Shown here: positions 54,046 through 64,000 of the stretch, in pieces
Layout: the number at the start of each line of letters is the position of its first letter
Numbering within the stretch: position 1 is the stretch's first letter
Assembly (NCBI GenBank): GCA_945271295.1
Contig: CALYPG010000006.1
Location: 59,058-123,057 of the forward strand
From: an uncultured Gilliamella sp.
GTDB lineage: Bacteria; Pseudomonadota; Gammaproteobacteria; Enterobacterales; Orbaceae
Length of the DNA: 64,000 nucleotides
Direction of reading: 5' to 3'
Translations under genes and position numbers: made by a program
Notes under the pieces: generated by a model
Databases searched by the model: none
What the model saw: only the letters and a program-made list of their open reading frames with translations
Told to the model about the DNA's origin: nothing

Positions 54046-55572
54046 CTATTCCTGCATAAAATCCTCTAGGAATTCTTCTCTAGGAATGTTCATACCGTTG
54101 ATTTTTATCATGCCATTTTCTCTTGAATATTCAACATCGGAGAAAATACCAAGCGTATCATTTTTCTTGAAGGTCAGGAATTTAACATTCTGTAAGAACA
54201 TTTGCGACAACATGCCTAAAGATTGTTTTGCTTTATTAATATCAGATTGTGAAATTTCATTTTCCTGATTACTACCAGCCTCAATTTGAGCTGATATGTA
54301 AGCTAACACATCTAAAGGTGCATCGATTTTCAGATTAAAACTATCAATTTTGTCAAAATTATACGCATCCCTGACTTGATTAGTATCAACCACTTTAGCA
54401 TTAGCACTAATATTAATATCACCCGCAGTATTGTGCCAATTGAGTTGCTTTAATTTAAGTTCAACATTGGACATACCAGACTCATCTATATTACGATATA
54501 AATCGCCTAACCTATAGAAAAGGAAGAACTTCTTATCAAGCCCTTGGAAATCAAAATCAAATGTAACTGAACCTAGATTTTGTTTACCATAGAAGATGGA
54601 TTCAAGATTAAATTGTAATAAACCATCAACGGTATTCGATGCATTTAAGTTATTTTTTTGGTTTAAAACAAATTTATTTAATTCAACTGGTTGAATTTGC
54701 ATTAAACCTATTGGTTTATATATTAATTTATCTATGCTATTTTGCACATTTATATCATTATTTTTATAATTGACACTACCTTTTAATTTAAAATTATCTA
54801 TGGTAGTTTCTAATTGCGAATGACGATAAGGACCATCTTGCATAAGCAGATTGCCAACATTTACATCAAAATCAACAACATTACTCTCGCTACTTGGTTT
54901 GGCAGATAGGTTTAAATTTTTTAATGAAAGTGAACTATTATCGTTTTCAATATAATTTAACTTATCTAAACGGGCATTAACAAGTATTTTTTCAAAATCG
55001 GCATCGCTTTCAAAAGTATAATTCCCCTCGGAAATTGAAAGTATGCCATCAAAATTTTTTAAATCAGCTGGCGAAGCTTCCAGCGCTTGGTTGGTAACTT
55101 TTACTCGTAGATAATTTTGATAACTTATACCTGCCTGGCCACTTATGAATGGCTTGTTGCCTAATAGTTTCCAGAGTTCAGGCGCTGCTTGTTCAGACAT
55201 TTGGTATTCTATCCATGCCATTTGCGGTGAAAATGTTCCTTTAGCTAAAGCTGCGATTGGGAATGGACCATGATGGATTATGATATCATCATCAAATAAT
55301 TTGTTAGGTTGGGAATCAGTGTCATAACTATCCCTAGGTGACATTGTCACAGTTAAATGCAATTTAGTCGAAAAGATGTTTTTTTCCAAATAACTGTGGC
55401 TGATAGCTATATTATATTCGTTTTGATAATTATTAACTTTTTTAGTAATTTCTTTAAACTCATTATCAATATTACTTTCAATAACTTTACCCGTATACCA
55501 TGCAGTACCAACGTAAGCAATACCTAATACGGCTACAACACCAATACCTAGTGTAGTCTTTTTCATGTTCAT
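54046..55572 (-). CDS. DUF945/YdgA-family protein, upstream paralogue
   Basis: 508 residues beginning MNMKKTTLGIGVVAVLGIAYVG. It shares with its neighbour the blocks LHLTVTMSPRDSYDTDS-like, ALAKGTFSPQMAWIEYQMSE, and IFSDVEYSRENGMIKING. It lies 27 bp after mfd on the same strand and may be read through from it. It is beta-rich and periplasmic by prediction. Divergence from the second copy (many substitutions in the middle) shows the duplication is not recent. Confidence 0.85.
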   Translation of the reverse strand: MNMKKTTLGIGVVAVLGIAYVGTAWYTGKVIESNIDNEFKEITKKVNNYQNEYNIAISHSYLEKNIFSTKLHLTVTMSPRDSYDTDSQPNKLFDDDIIIHHGPFPIAALAKGTFSPQMAWIEYQMSEQAAPELWKLLGNKPFISGQAGISYQNYLRVKVTNQALEASPADLKNFDGILSISEGNYTFESDADFEKILVNARLDKLNYIENDNSSLSLKNLNLSAKPSSESNVVDFDVNVGNLLMQDGPYRHSQLETTIDNFKLKGSVNYKNNDINVQNSIDKLIYKPIGLMQIQPVELNKFVLNQKNNLNASNTVDGLLQFNLESIFYGKQNLGSVTFDFDFQGLDKKFFLFYRLGDLYRNIDESGMSNVELKLKQLNWHNTAGDINISANAKVVDTNQVRDAYNFDKIDSFNLKIDAPLDVLAYISAQIEAGSNQENEISQSDINKAKQSLGMLSQMFLQNVKFLTFKKNDTLGIFSDVEYSRENGMIKINGMNIPREEFLEDFMQE

Positions 55573-55599
55573 TAATTCCCTGTGTAAAATCTAATATTG

Positions 55600-58500
55600 T
55601 TATTTTTCCTGATGCTGCGAAAAGGCGTCTAAAAGATTTTTAATATATTCAATGCGTTCTAAACGTTGCAAGTCAAATTTGAGCAATTTTAATCTATTTG
55701 AACTTTCTAAGCGATAATTTTTTGGTTCTTTTTGAATTAGTGAGATCAAATAATCAATGGAGATGGTATTATTAGTACCAAATTCAATAAAACCACCTTT
55801 TTCACCAAATTCGATCTTACTAATACCCAGTTGTTTGGCATGATAACGGATTTTGGTGGTTTCTAATAAAAACAATACTGCATCCGGTAATTGACCAAAC
55901 CGATCGCGCATTTCCACTTGGATTTCGGTTAATTCATCAAGATTTTCAATACTCGCTATACGTTTATATAGTGACAACCGAGTGTTAACATCAGGAATAA
56001 AGTCATCCGGAATTAAAGTTGGTAAACGTAATTCTATTTCTGTTTGTTGGTTATTCAGCAGTGATTCCAAAGTCGGTTCTTTACCTTCTTTGAGTGATTT
56101 GACCGCATCTTCAAGTAGCTCGATATATAGATTAAACCCAATAGTTTCAATTTGGCCGCTTTGATCGCTGCCTAGTAATTCACCGGCACCACGAATTTCC
56201 AAATCATGAGTGGCTAAGGCAAAACCAGCGCCTAAATCTTCTAATGAAGCAATCGCCTCTAAACGTTTTTTGGCATCTTTAGTTAAAAGTTTCGGGTGTG
56301 GGGTTAATAAATAGGCATAGGCTTGATGGTAAGAGCGTCCAACTCGCCCACGTAATTGATGTAATTGGGCTAAGCCAAATTTGTCGGCACGTTCAATGAT
56401 GATGGTATTGGCATTGGGAATATCAATACCGGTTTCCACAATAGTTGTACAAACTAATAAATTAAAGCGTTGATGGTGAAAGTCATTCATAACACGCTCT
56501 AAATCACGTTCATGCATCTGTCCGTGGCCAATGGCAATACGCGCTTCCGGAACCAGTTCTGCTAATCTTTGTGCGACGTTCTCAATGTCGGAAACATCAT
56601 TATGTAAATAATAAATCTGACCTCCACGCAAAATTTCCCGTAATATCGCTTCCCGAATCACCAGATCATCATATTCTCTCACAAAGGTTTTTACTGCTAA
56701 GCGCCTGGCTGGCGGTGTGGCAATGATAGATAAATCGCGCATGCCACTCATGGCCATATTTAGCGTGCGCGGGATAGGGGTAGCCGTTAAGGTTAATATG
56801 TCAATATTAGCTCGCATCGCTTTAATACGCTCTTTTTGGCGTACCCCAAAGCGATGTTCTTCATCGACAACTAACAGCCCCAGATCTTTCCATTTAACCT
56901 CTTCTTGTAATAACTTATGGGTGCCAATAACGATATCTATTTTACCATCAGCCAGAGCTTTGATGATCTCTTGTTGTTGCTTGGCTGTTTTAAAGCGTGA
57001 CAAGCTTTCAATGCGGATTGGCCAGTTAGCAAAACGATCACAAAAGCTCTCATAGTGTTGTTCGGCCAGTAGTGTCGTCGGTACTAAAATAGCGGTTTGT
57101 TTGTGATTTATTACTGCTAAAAAGGCGGCTCGAATAGCCACTTCGGTTTTACCAAAGCCGACATCGCCACAAACTAGCCTATCCATCGCAAGTGGTGAGC
57201 ACATATCACCAATTACCGCACCAATAGCATTTTGTTGATCTTCGGTTTCTTCATAGGGGAATGCTTGGCTAAATAGTTCATATTGTTCACGATCTTGCTT
57301 AAATTTAAAGCCGGGTTTGCTCTCGCGTTCGGCATAAATGTCGAGCAATTCTGCCGCCACATCACGTACTTTTTCCGCCGCTTTTTGCCTTGCTTTGCTC
57401 CACGTATCGGTACCGAGTTTATTCAGTGGGGCATTTTCTTCATCACCACCTGAATAGCGACTAATTAAATTTAGTGACGAAACTGGCACATATAGTTTGG
57501 TGTCATTAGCATAAAGTAAAATAAGATATTCAGCGGTAATGCCACCTGTTTCCAATGTGGTTAATCCGGCATAACGCCCCACACCATGCTCTAAATGCAC
57601 TACTGGTTTACCCGGCGTTAACTCCGCTAAACTACGAATCAGTGAATCAGTATTGATGGATTGTTTGTTGTCTTTTTTACGCCGATTAATACGTCGTCCT
57701 AATAACTCATTTTCGGTTATAAAGGCAAAATTATCTTGTTGATTGATAAAACCTTGTTCGCTAGCACCAATCATTAAAGCAAAGCGATTATCCAGCGTGT
57801 CTAATTGCGTTAAATGCGTTATTGTGGTGGGATGAATACGAATGCGCCCCAAAATTTCTTGTAATGCCTCTTTACGGCCTTCTGATTCAACCGAAAATAT
57901 AATCTTGCCATCAAAATCGTCAATAAATTGTTGGAACAAGGCATAGGGATTTTTTTGTTGGATCTCAATCGCCAGTTCCGGCAAAGCAATATAGGGTAGA
58001 TTAATATTTTTATTAGCTTTAGTTAATGTCTCATTAGCTAAAATGATGCGTGGGTATAATTTAAAATTAGCAAAAATTTCATCCGTTTTCGACCAGATCA
58101 CTGCCGGCGCTAAAAGTGGGCGCATTGGATCTACTTTGCGACTTTCATAACGTTGATTAATATCTTGCCAATATTTATTGGCATATTGTTCAATATTAAC
58201 AGTATTGATAATTAAGGTATTTTCCTGAAAATAGGTAAACAGCGGGGTTAAAGGCTGATCAAAAAACAGTGATTGCCAATACTCAATTCCTGTAGGCAAA
58301 ATGTTTTTGCTGACTTGTTGATAAATGCTTTCCGGTTCTAACCTAACCGGAAACTTTTCTCGCCATTGACTGCGGAATAGTTCAATCGCTGTTTTATCAA
58401 AAGGAAATTCGTGTGCCGGTAGCAGTTGAATTTCTTCGATTGCACTCAGCGTGCGCTGACTTTCAACATCAAAAGTGCGAATGCTATCAATTTCGTTATC

Positions 58501-59061
58501 AAAAAAGTCGATTCGATAAGGAGCTTCACTCCCCATCGGGTAAATATCGAAAAGCGCGCCACGGGTGGCATATTCGCCATGTTCCATAACTTGACTGACC
58601 GAACGATAACCGGCATTTTCCAATTGTAGCCGCAAGTGTTCACGGCTTATTTGCAGTCCTTGACGCATAAGAAAAACATGACCACCTAAAAAACTGGGCG
58701 GACACACTTTTTGCATCAAAGTGTTAATAGGTAGAATCAACGCGCCTTTTTGTAATTGTGCCAAGTGGTAAAGGCAAGATAAGCGTTCCGACACAATATC
58801 TTGATGTGGCGAAAAACTATCATAAGGCAAAGTTTCCCAATCGGGGAAATAAATCGCTGGGAAAGTGGAGAATTGTTTTAATTCATTATGAATGCGCGTA
58901 GTTTGTTGCATATCGTCAGTCACAATTACCACTAAACCATCATGGGCATCGATAACTTGCGCACAGATTAGCGCTAATGAAGATCCGACAAGTTGCCCCA
59001 ACTGTTTGACTTCATCTGCTTTTTTAGGAATTAAGGTAGAAATGTTCATTGTATTAGACAT
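55600..59061 (-). CDS. mfd: Transcription-repair coupling factor
   Basis: 1153 residues, as in E. coli (1148). UvrB-like region at 20-340, RNA polymerase-interacting domain near 480-545 (VVHLEHGVGRYAGL), then helicase motifs GDVGFGKTEVA (Walker A, about 630), VVDEEHRFGVRQKE (DEEH box) and LTATPIPRTLNMAM. GSDQSGQIETIGFNLYIELL leads to the TRCF end domain. It removes stalled RNA polymerase from damaged DNA and recruits UvrA. ATG 59061 or the ATG four codons later are both possible. It is divergent from lolC. Confidence 0.96.
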   Translation of the reverse strand: MSNTMNISTLIPKKADEVKQLGQLVGSSLALICAQVIDAHDGLVVIVTDDMQQTTRIHNELKQFSTFPAIYFPDWETLPYDSFSPHQDIVSERLSCLYHLAQLQKGALILPINTLMQKVCPPSFLGGHVFLMRQGLQISREHLRLQLENAGYRSVSQVMEHGEYATRGALFDIYPMGSEAPYRIDFFDNEIDSIRTFDVESQRTLSAIEEIQLLPAHEFPFDKTAIELFRSQWREKFPVRLEPESIYQQVSKNILPTGIEYWQSLFFDQPLTPLFTYFQENTLIINTVNIEQYANKYWQDINQRYESRKVDPMRPLLAPAVIWSKTDEIFANFKLYPRIILANETLTKANKNINLPYIALPELAIEIQQKNPYALFQQFIDDFDGKIIFSVESEGRKEALQEILGRIRIHPTTITHLTQLDTLDNRFALMIGASEQGFINQQDNFAFITENELLGRRINRRKKDNKQSINTDSLIRSLAELTPGKPVVHLEHGVGRYAGLTTLETGGITAEYLILLYANDTKLYVPVSSLNLISRYSGGDEENAPLNKLGTDTWSKARQKAAEKVRDVAAELLDIYAERESKPGFKFKQDREQYELFSQAFPYEETEDQQNAIGAVIGDMCSPLAMDRLVCGDVGFGKTEVAIRAAFLAVINHKQTAILVPTTLLAEQHYESFCDRFANWPIRIESLSRFKTAKQQQEIIKALADGKIDIVIGTHKLLQEEVKWKDLGLLVVDEEHRFGVRQKERIKAMRANIDILTLTATPIPRTLNMAMSGMRDLSIIATPPARRLAVKTFVREYDDLVIREAILREILRGGQIYYLHNDVSDIENVAQRLAELVPEARIAIGHGQMHERDLERVMNDFHHQRFNLLVCTTIVETGIDIPNANTIIIERADKFGLAQLHQLRGRVGRSYHQAYAYLLTPHPKLLTKDAKKRLEAIASLEDLGAGFALATHDLEIRGAGELLGSDQSGQIETIGFNLYIELLEDAVKSLKEGKEPTLESLLNNQQTEIELRLPTLIPDDFIPDVNTRLSLYKRIASIENLDELTEIQVEMRDRFGQLPDAVLFLLETTKIRYHAKQLGISKIEFGEKGGFIEFGTNNTISIDYLISLIQKEPKNYRLESSNRLKLLKFDLQRLERIEYIKNLLDAFSQHQEK

Positions 59062-59212
59062 GATAAATGCTATTAATATCGCTATGAAATTTAGCGACAG
59101 ATTATAACGTAATTAGATGGTTGTTTTCTATAACAGTTTAATCCTGTATGATAAGCACTTTGCAGTTAATGAGTAAAACTTTGTAAAAAAGTTTCAGGTG
59201 TCATATACGTTT

Positions 59213-60424
59213 ATGTCAAGAATATTTCATCCATTAGTATTTTATATTGGCTTACGCTATGTTTACGGTCAAAAAAGTGATGGTTTTGGTCGTTTTGTGT
59301 CATGGTTATCAATGATTGGGATCATGTTAGGTTCGCTGGGATTGATCGTGGTACTCTCGGTGATGAATGGTTTAGAAGACCAGATGCAGGGGAATATTTT
59401 AAAATTTTTACCACAAGCGCAAATAACCTCATCACAAGGTCGAATCGATCCTAATATCATTGCTAGCGATCAATTTAACAAAATTGATGGCGTTAAACAT
59501 GTGGCACCTTTAGTGACTAGCGATGTGGTATTACAAAGTGAACAAAGTATCACCGTTAGTACCCTCATGGGTATTAACCCAGAAGGTGAAGATCCAATTA
59601 GTGATTATATATATAATGGATCGATTTCCGATCTACAAGCTGGTCAATATAATATTATTATTGGTCAAAGTTTAGCCGAACAATTAGGCGTGGCAGTTGG
59701 CGATAAAATTCGTTTAATGGTCACCGACGCCAGCCAAATTACACCAGTTGGGCGTATCCCTTCGCAACGTTTATTTAGAATCAGCGGTATTTTTTCAGTT
59801 AATCATGATATTAATCAAGCATTAGTTTATGTTAATCAATCTGATGCCAGGAACTTATTGCGTTATCCAAGTAACACTATCACAAGTTGGCGACTATTTT
59901 TAGATCAACCGCTAAATATTGGTACAGTGACCGCCACGCCATTGCCAGACGGCTTAATTTACAAAGACTGGCGGGAAAAACGTGGTGAATTGTTCCAAGC
60001 GATTAAAATGGAAAAAAATGTAATGGGCTTGTTGATTAGCTTAATTGTGATTGTTGCTGCTTTTAATATTATTACTTCATTAAGTTTGTTAGTAATGGAA
60101 AAACAAGGAGAAGTTGCCATTTTGAAAACTCAAGGTTTATCACGTTGTAAAATCATGTTGATTTTTATCATTCAAGGCGCCAGTTCAGGTGTGATTGGTA
60201 CACTATTGGGGAGTGTGTTAGGGCTGCTACTCGCTTTTAACTTAAATGATATTATGCAGGTGCTAGGTTTATCATTTGCAGGCATTCAATTGCCTTCATT
60301 AGTTGAATCAACACAAATAGTTTTTATTATTATTGGGTTGCTTATGTTATCGTTAATTTCAACCATTTATCCGGCTTACCGCGCTGCCAATATTCAACCA
60401 GCTGAGGCGCTACGTTATGAATAA
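59213..60424 (+). CDS. lolC: Lipoprotein-releasing system membrane subunit
   Basis: 403 residues from ATG 59213; a GTG five codons earlier is weaker. There are four membrane helices: one near 25-50 after [20 protein letters not shown] and three at the C-terminus (260-400), with a long periplasmic domain between. The FGRFVSWLS opening and MNGLEDQMQ are LolC-like. With LolD and LolE it lifts lipoproteins from the inner membrane for LolA. It overlaps lolD by 8 bp. Confidence 0.92.
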   Translation: MSRIFHPLVFYIGLRYVYGQKSDGFGRFVSWLSMIGIMLGSLGLIVVLSVMNGLEDQMQGNILKFLPQAQITSSQGRIDPNIIASDQFNKIDGVKHVAPLVTSDVVLQSEQSITVSTLMGINPEGEDPISDYIYNGSISDLQAGQYNIIIGQSLAEQLGVAVGDKIRLMVTDASQITPVGRIPSQRLFRISGIFSVNHDINQALVYVNQSDARNLLRYPSNTITSWRLFLDQPLNIGTVTATPLPDGLIYKDWREKRGELFQAIKMEKNVMGLLISLIVIVAAFNIITSLSLLVMEKQGEVAILKTQGLSRCKIMLIFIIQGASSGVIGTLLGSVLGLLLAFNLNDIMQVLGLSFAGIQLPSLVESTQIVFIIIGLLMLSLISTIYPAYRAANIQPAEALRYE

Positions 60425-61133
60425 TTCCGAAATACTATTATCAGCCAAAAATCTTTATAAGACTTATAAAGAAGGTAACATGACTACTGAAGTGCTGAAA
60501 AATGTCTCGTTTGATATTTACTCAAAATCTTTATTGGCGATTATTGGTAGTTCAGGTTCTGGTAAGAGCACCTTATTGCATCTTTTAGGGGGATTAGATA
60601 AACCCACTTCCGGTGAAATTATTTTTAAATCACAACCACTCAATCAATTATCGGAACAACAAAAAGCGCGCTTACGCAACCAAGAGATTGGTTTTGTGTA
60701 CCAATTTCACCATCTATTACCTGATTTTTCGGCGTTAGAAAATATTGCCATGCCGTTATTGATTGGCGGTGTGGCGGCTAATGAAGCCAAAAAAAGGGCT
60801 CTATCCATGTTGGAATCGGTTAATTTAGTTAAACGTGCCAATCATCGCCCTTCAGAACTCTCAGGGGGGGAACGTCAGCGTGTAGCCATCGGCCGTGCCT
60901 TGATAAACAATCCAGCGTTAGTGATGGCAGATGAACCAACCGGAAATTTAGATAAATCTACAGCTGATGCTATTTTTGATCTGCTAGTCAAATTGAATCA
61001 AGAACATGGCACTGCATTTTTAGTGGTTACCCATGATTTGGCTTTAGCTAAAAAACTGGATAAGCAATTGATTATGAATGATGGTCAATTACTAGATGGT
61101 TCATTATCCAACAGCAGGTTAATGGACAATTAG
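60417..61133 (+). CDS. lolD: Lipoprotein-releasing system ATP-binding subunit
   Basis: 238 residues. Walker [19 protein letters not shown], signature [15 protein letters not shown] and Walker [14 protein letters not shown] are all intact, and the Q loop is [12 protein letters not shown]. It powers the LolCDE complex. Overlap with lolC and one base between it and lolE indicate a single transcript. Confidence 0.95.
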   Translation: MNNSEILLSAKNLYKTYKEGNMTTEVLKNVSFDIYSKSLLAIIGSSGSGKSTLLHLLGGLDKPTSGEIIFKSQPLNQLSEQQKARLRNQEIGFVYQFHHLLPDFSALENIAMPLLIGGVAANEAKKRALSMLESVNLVKRANHRPSELSGGERQRVAIGRALINNPALVMADEPTGNLDKSTADAIFDLLVKLNQEHGTAFLVVTHDLALAKKLDKQLIMNDGQLLDGSLSNSRLMDN

Positions 61134-61134
61134 T

Positions 61135-62373
61135 ATGAATTTATCATTAATTACTGCCATAAAATTCCGTAAAGGACGCCGTAAAAGTGGCATGGTGTCT
61201 TTAATTTCGATTATATCGACCTTGAGCATTGCAATTGGTATTGCTGCGTTGATCATCGGCTTAAGTGCTATGAATGGTTTTGAACGTGAGTTAAACAATC
61301 GCGTATTATCCGTAATACCAAACGGTCAATTTTATGCACCATATGGTAACTTAGATAATTGGCGACATGTGCAGCAGCAGTTACAAAAAAATAGCAATAT
61401 TGTATCTACAGCGCCATTAATTAGTTTCGCTGGGCTGATTGAAAATGGGAGTAAATTAAGCGCAGTTGAAGTACAGGGTGTAGATCCACAGCAAGAAACA
61501 ACAATTAGTGCATTACCTAAATATGTATTAAATGATAAATGGCAAACCTTTAAGGCGGATAACCAACAATTAATTATTGGTGCTGGTTTGGCTGAGCGTT
61601 TATCAATTAAAGAGGGTAGTTGGGTGAGTTTATTAATACCCGTTGCCAGTGGATCAAATCAACTTAAACCACCCAAAAGAGTGCGTTTACAGGTTGTGGG
61701 CATTTTAGAACTAAGTGGAAGTTTAAGTAATAACGTGGCACTAATTCCACTGACCGATGCTCAAAAACTATTGGATATTGGTGACAGTGTCACTAGTGTA
61801 GTGGTTAATGTTAACCACGTCTATCAGGCTAATCAAATTATTAGTCAAGCCGCCTTAAATTTAGATCAAAATCTTATGTTTACTAGTTGGGAATATTCGT
61901 TTGGGTTTATGTATCGCGATATTCAAATGATACGGCAAATCATGTATTTAGCGATGATTGTGGTAATTGGTGTAGCCTGTTTTAACATTGTCTCAACCTT
62001 AGTGATTGCTGTTAAAGATAAACAACGCGATATTGCTATATTAAAAACACTCGGCGCAACCAATCAATTAATTAAACATATTTTTATTTGGTATGGGGTT
62101 ATTTCAGGATTGATCGGCAGCTTAATGGGGGTGATTTTAGGCGTAGTATTAGCATGGCAACTTTCCAATATTATGGCTGTGATTGAGTCGATTATTGGTT
62201 ATAAATTATTAAATGGGCATATTTATTTTATCGATTTTTTACCGTCTGAGATCCATTTATTGGATGTGGTGATTGTGTTTATAACCGCTATGCTATTAAG
62301 CTTAATCGCTAGTTATTATCCAGCCAAACGGGCTTGCAAAATTGATCCGGCACGTATTTTAAATAGTTTCTAA
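61135..62373 (+). CDS. lolE: Lipoprotein-releasing system membrane subunit
   Basis: 412 residues, a paralogue of LolC with the same layout: helix at 20-50 (SIISTLSIAIGIAALIIGLS), periplasmic domain, three C-terminal helices. The end PAKRACKIDPARILN is the common permease tail. It is the last gene of lolCDE; a terminator follows at 62393. Confidence 0.92.
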   Translation: MNLSLITAIKFRKGRRKSGMVSLISIISTLSIAIGIAALIIGLSAMNGFERELNNRVLSVIPNGQFYAPYGNLDNWRHVQQQLQKNSNIVSTAPLISFAGLIENGSKLSAVEVQGVDPQQETTISALPKYVLNDKWQTFKADNQQLIIGAGLAERLSIKEGSWVSLLIPVASGSNQLKPPKRVRLQVVGILELSGSLSNNVALIPLTDAQKLLDIGDSVTSVVVNVNHVYQANQIISQAALNLDQNLMFTSWEYSFGFMYRDIQMIRQIMYLAMIVVIGVACFNIVSTLVIAVKDKQRDIAILKTLGATNQLIKHIFIWYGVISGLIGSLMGVILGVVLAWQLSNIMAVIESIIGYKLLNGHIYFIDFLPSEIHLLDVVIVFITAMLLSLIASYYPAKRACKIDPARILNSF

Positions 62374-62392
62374 TTGCTTTACTAAATTAGAC

Positions 62393-62429
62393 AAAAAGCG
62401 CTGTATGAAGTATCACATCAGCGCTTTTT
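62393..62429 (+). terminator. Terminator of lolCDE
   Basis: AAAAAGCGCTG pairs with CAGCGCTTTTT, an 11-bp stem with a 15-base loop and a T-run continuing to 62431. It also lies before the end of the convergent rhomboid gene. Confidence 0.9.
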
Positions 62430-62459
62430 TTATTTATATTAATGCTTTTTATATTAATA

Positions 62460-63185
62460 TTAATCGTAAAAGACGCCTGATATTTGATAATGCATATAAC
62501 CCAAATATAAAAAAATCATAGCCATAATAAAAACGAGGCTAACAATGATAATTGTTAATTTGCTCGGGTAATTAAATGTTCTTAAACAAAAAGTAACTAT
62601 AGCGCCAAGAATAAATCCTGTGGCTGCGCCACCAATATGTGCCATGTTATCAATTGTCGGTAATAATCCTAATCCAGCAGTTAAAATTAAACTCACAATA
62701 ATAGATTTAATAGGCATCTGTGCAATATTAGCACGATTAATTATGGAAAATGCCAGTAGTGCGGTAATAATCCCTAGAATAGCTCCTGACGCCCCACAAC
62801 TAATAACATTATGATTAATTGTAGCAATATCACTAGCAAGACTACCAAATAACCCCGAAAGTAAATAGATACCAAGAAAAGCAAAAGGTGGGATAAGTTT
62901 TTCTAAGATGCTCCCCACACTCCACAAAGCAAGCATATTCAAGGCGAGGTGAGTAAAACTTATATGCATAAAAAGATTGGTAAACATCCGCCAATATTGA
63001 CCAGCAAAAGTTAATTGCGACACATCTGCGCCCCAATCAATTAAAAATTCATTTTCATGAAAAGGCATAAATCCACGCACATCAAGTATTCGTGAAATAA
63101 AAAACCAGCCAATATTGATAACAACAAGTGCACTAGTAATTTTGGTTTGCTTGGCTAAAAATAAGGTATTTTTCAAGAAGATCAT
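62460..63185 (-). CDS. Rhomboid-family intramembrane serine protease
   Basis: 241 residues with six to seven membrane helices. The catalytic Ser is in SCGASGAILGI (about 135) and the His in NMAHIGGAATGFILG (about 188). The loop motif HISFTHLALNMLALW supplies the conserved His-Asn. This type cleaves membrane proteins within the bilayer; targets are unknown. It is similar in arrangement to the small rhomboids outside the GlpG type, without a cytoplasmic N-domain. Confidence 0.88.
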   Translation of the reverse strand: MIFLKNTLFLAKQTKITSALVVINIGWFFISRILDVRGFMPFHENEFLIDWGADVSQLTFAGQYWRMFTNLFMHISFTHLALNMLALWSVGSILEKLIPPFAFLGIYLLSGLFGSLASDIATINHNVISCGASGAILGIITALLAFSIINRANIAQMPIKSIIVSLILTAGLGLLPTIDNMAHIGGAATGFILGAIVTFCLRTFNYPSKLTIIIVSLVFIMAMIFLYLGYMHYQISGVFYD

Positions 63186-63239
63186 AGTGAAACAATTCCT
63201 TTAGGATAAGTCAATAATCTGAATTATATACAATAAGGC

Positions 63240-63734
63240 TTAATTTAAATGTTTACCCAAAATGACTAAATCACGAGGCACGCTGTCGAGTTCAGCAACA
63301 GCTGGAAATAATCCCCATTGCTGATATTGCAGTTTGGTAAATAGTTTAATGCTAGGTAAATTATGGCCAAATACATAACTTAATATGGCTTCAATACCAA
63401 CTTTACCGGCAAATTGTTCAATCGCCGTTACCATAAATTGACCAATACCTTTACCACGAAAATCTTGATGGACATACAAGCTGATTTCGACAGTTTTATG
63501 ATAAGCTGGGCGACCATAAAATGACGATAAACTTACCCAACCACAAGCTTGATTTTGATATTTGATTAACCAAAGCGGTCTATTTTGTGGGTTATGTTGA
63601 TAAAACCAATCTAACTTACTTTGTATTGTCACTGGAGCGGTATCAGCAGTAACCATACGACTAGCTATGGTTGAATTGTAAACTTCAACAATAAATGGTA
63701 AATCATCTAAAGTAGCATTGCTATAAGTGATCAT
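63240..63734 (-). CDS. GNAT-family N-acetyltransferase (phosphinothricin acetyltransferase-like)
   Basis: 164 residues. The acetyl-CoA loop is VHQDFRGKGIGQFMVTAIEQ (R/Q-x-x-G-x-G), preceded by VEISLYV and followed by ILSYVFGHNLPSIKLFTKL. The opening TLDDLPFIVEVYNSTI and RPLWLIKYQNQACGWVSLS are those of Pat-like acetyltransferases. The substrate is an amino compound, unknown here. Confidence 0.85.
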   Translation of the reverse strand: MITYSNATLDDLPFIVEVYNSTIASRMVTADTAPVTIQSKLDWFYQHNPQNRPLWLIKYQNQACGWVSLSSFYGRPAYHKTVEISLYVHQDFRGKGIGQFMVTAIEQFAGKVGIEAILSYVFGHNLPSIKLFTKLQYQQWGLFPAVAELDSVPRDLVILGKHLN

Positions 63735-63849
63735 AAGGGTTTAATTGCAATTAACTGTAAAATTAATATTGTAATGACTTTGTTCAAAGCTAGCAATGCT
63801 TGTACTTGAATTCAAATACTAAGTGCGAATCTTAATAAAAATAATGGTG

Positions 63850-64000
63850 ACAATAAAAAAGGTAAGTCATTTATAATGATGAATCTGTCACCGTTCAAAG
63901 TTGAGATTGCATCATGAAATATAAACAACTTACCTGTAAAGAAAGATATCAGATTTCATACCTAAAGGGTATGGGTATTAAGAAAAAAATCATAGCTCAA
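63850..64000 (+). mobile_element. Left end of an IS30-type insertion sequence (cut by window)
   Basis: The transposase start at 63914 implies the element begins shortly before it. I cannot fix the inverted repeat without the other end; the start near 63850 is a guess. Confidence 0.5.
63914..64000 (+). CDS. IS30-family transposase, N-terminus only
   Basis: 29 codons from ATG 63914: MKYKQLTCKERYQISYLKG, then MGIKKKIIAQ. This is the N-terminal helix-turn-helix of IS30-type transposases (YKQLTxEERYQIxxLLKxG...KxIAxxLG). The gene runs off the window. Confidence 0.8.
   Translation, partial: MKYKQLTCKERYQISYLKGMGIKKKIIAQ

Noticed and set aside
1..64000. tRNA, rRNA or CRISPR loci
   Set aside because: No cloverleaf-like, rRNA-like or regularly spaced short repeats were noticed while reading; a tRNA scan was not possible.

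Overview
The window is AT-rich DNA from a gammaproteobacterium. Its conserved anchors are mfd beside lolCDE, mmuMP, ribE, crcB and a sulA-like gene under a LexA box. Several sugar PTS operons and a low-GC genome best fit the Orbaceae (Gilliamella/Frischella-like gut bacteria). That placement is inference from gene content and composition; there is no rRNA in the window.

Layout. 1-5.1 kb is a tandem array of five copies (the first partial) of a ~1.12 kb gene resembling type VI secretion immunity proteins of the Tli4 kind. Four copies share one in-frame TAA that splits the gene; only the copy at 2886-3944 is intact. Behind the array are an unknown gene, a T6SS-effector-like membrane protein and a truncated duplicate of it (5.2-6.8 kb). 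6.7-19.7 kb is accessory metabolism and transport: an ArsR-type regulator with a divergent MFS pump, a secreted alpha/beta hydrolase, a DKNYY-like protein, another MFS pump, a LysR gene divergent from an SDR/CMD/aldo-keto reductase/cupin operon, and a LysR gene divergent from an EamA exporter. 19.8-20.5 kb is a gene graveyard with MFS and TPM-domain remnants.

20.7-25.4 kb is a defence island. It holds a RadC-like JAB protein with a C-terminal helix-turn-helix, then an overlapping SIR2-APAZ and short prokaryotic Argonaute pair (SPARSA type), then a decayed tyrosine integrase. 25.5-29.9 kb is a lactose/cellobiose-type PTS with a GH1 6-phospho-beta-glucosidase and a GntR regulator. 29.9-36.4 kb has duplicated and decaying small lipoprotein genes, a secreted alpha-galactosidase-like enzyme and a second DKNYY protein. 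36.6-43.4 kb is mixed: MarR/SRPBCC, a YahK-like alcohol dehydrogenase, sulA, crcB, ribE, a PEBP-like protein and an AraC regulator.

43.7-49.7 kb is one catabolic locus: a PRD regulator, galactitol-type PTS IIA/IIC/IIB, a YjbQ protein, a ribulose-phosphate/allulose-phosphate epimerase and a SIS-domain hexulose-phosphate isomerase. Together they would import and phosphorylate a ketose (or similar sugar) and turn it into fructose-6-phosphate. 49.8-52.1 kb is mmuMP (S-methylmethionine salvage). 52.2-63.7 kb is core genome: two tandem DUF945 genes with a duplicated scrap of the mfd 3' end between them, mfd, lolCDE, a rhomboid protease and a GNAT acetyltransferase. An IS30-type transposase begins at the right edge.
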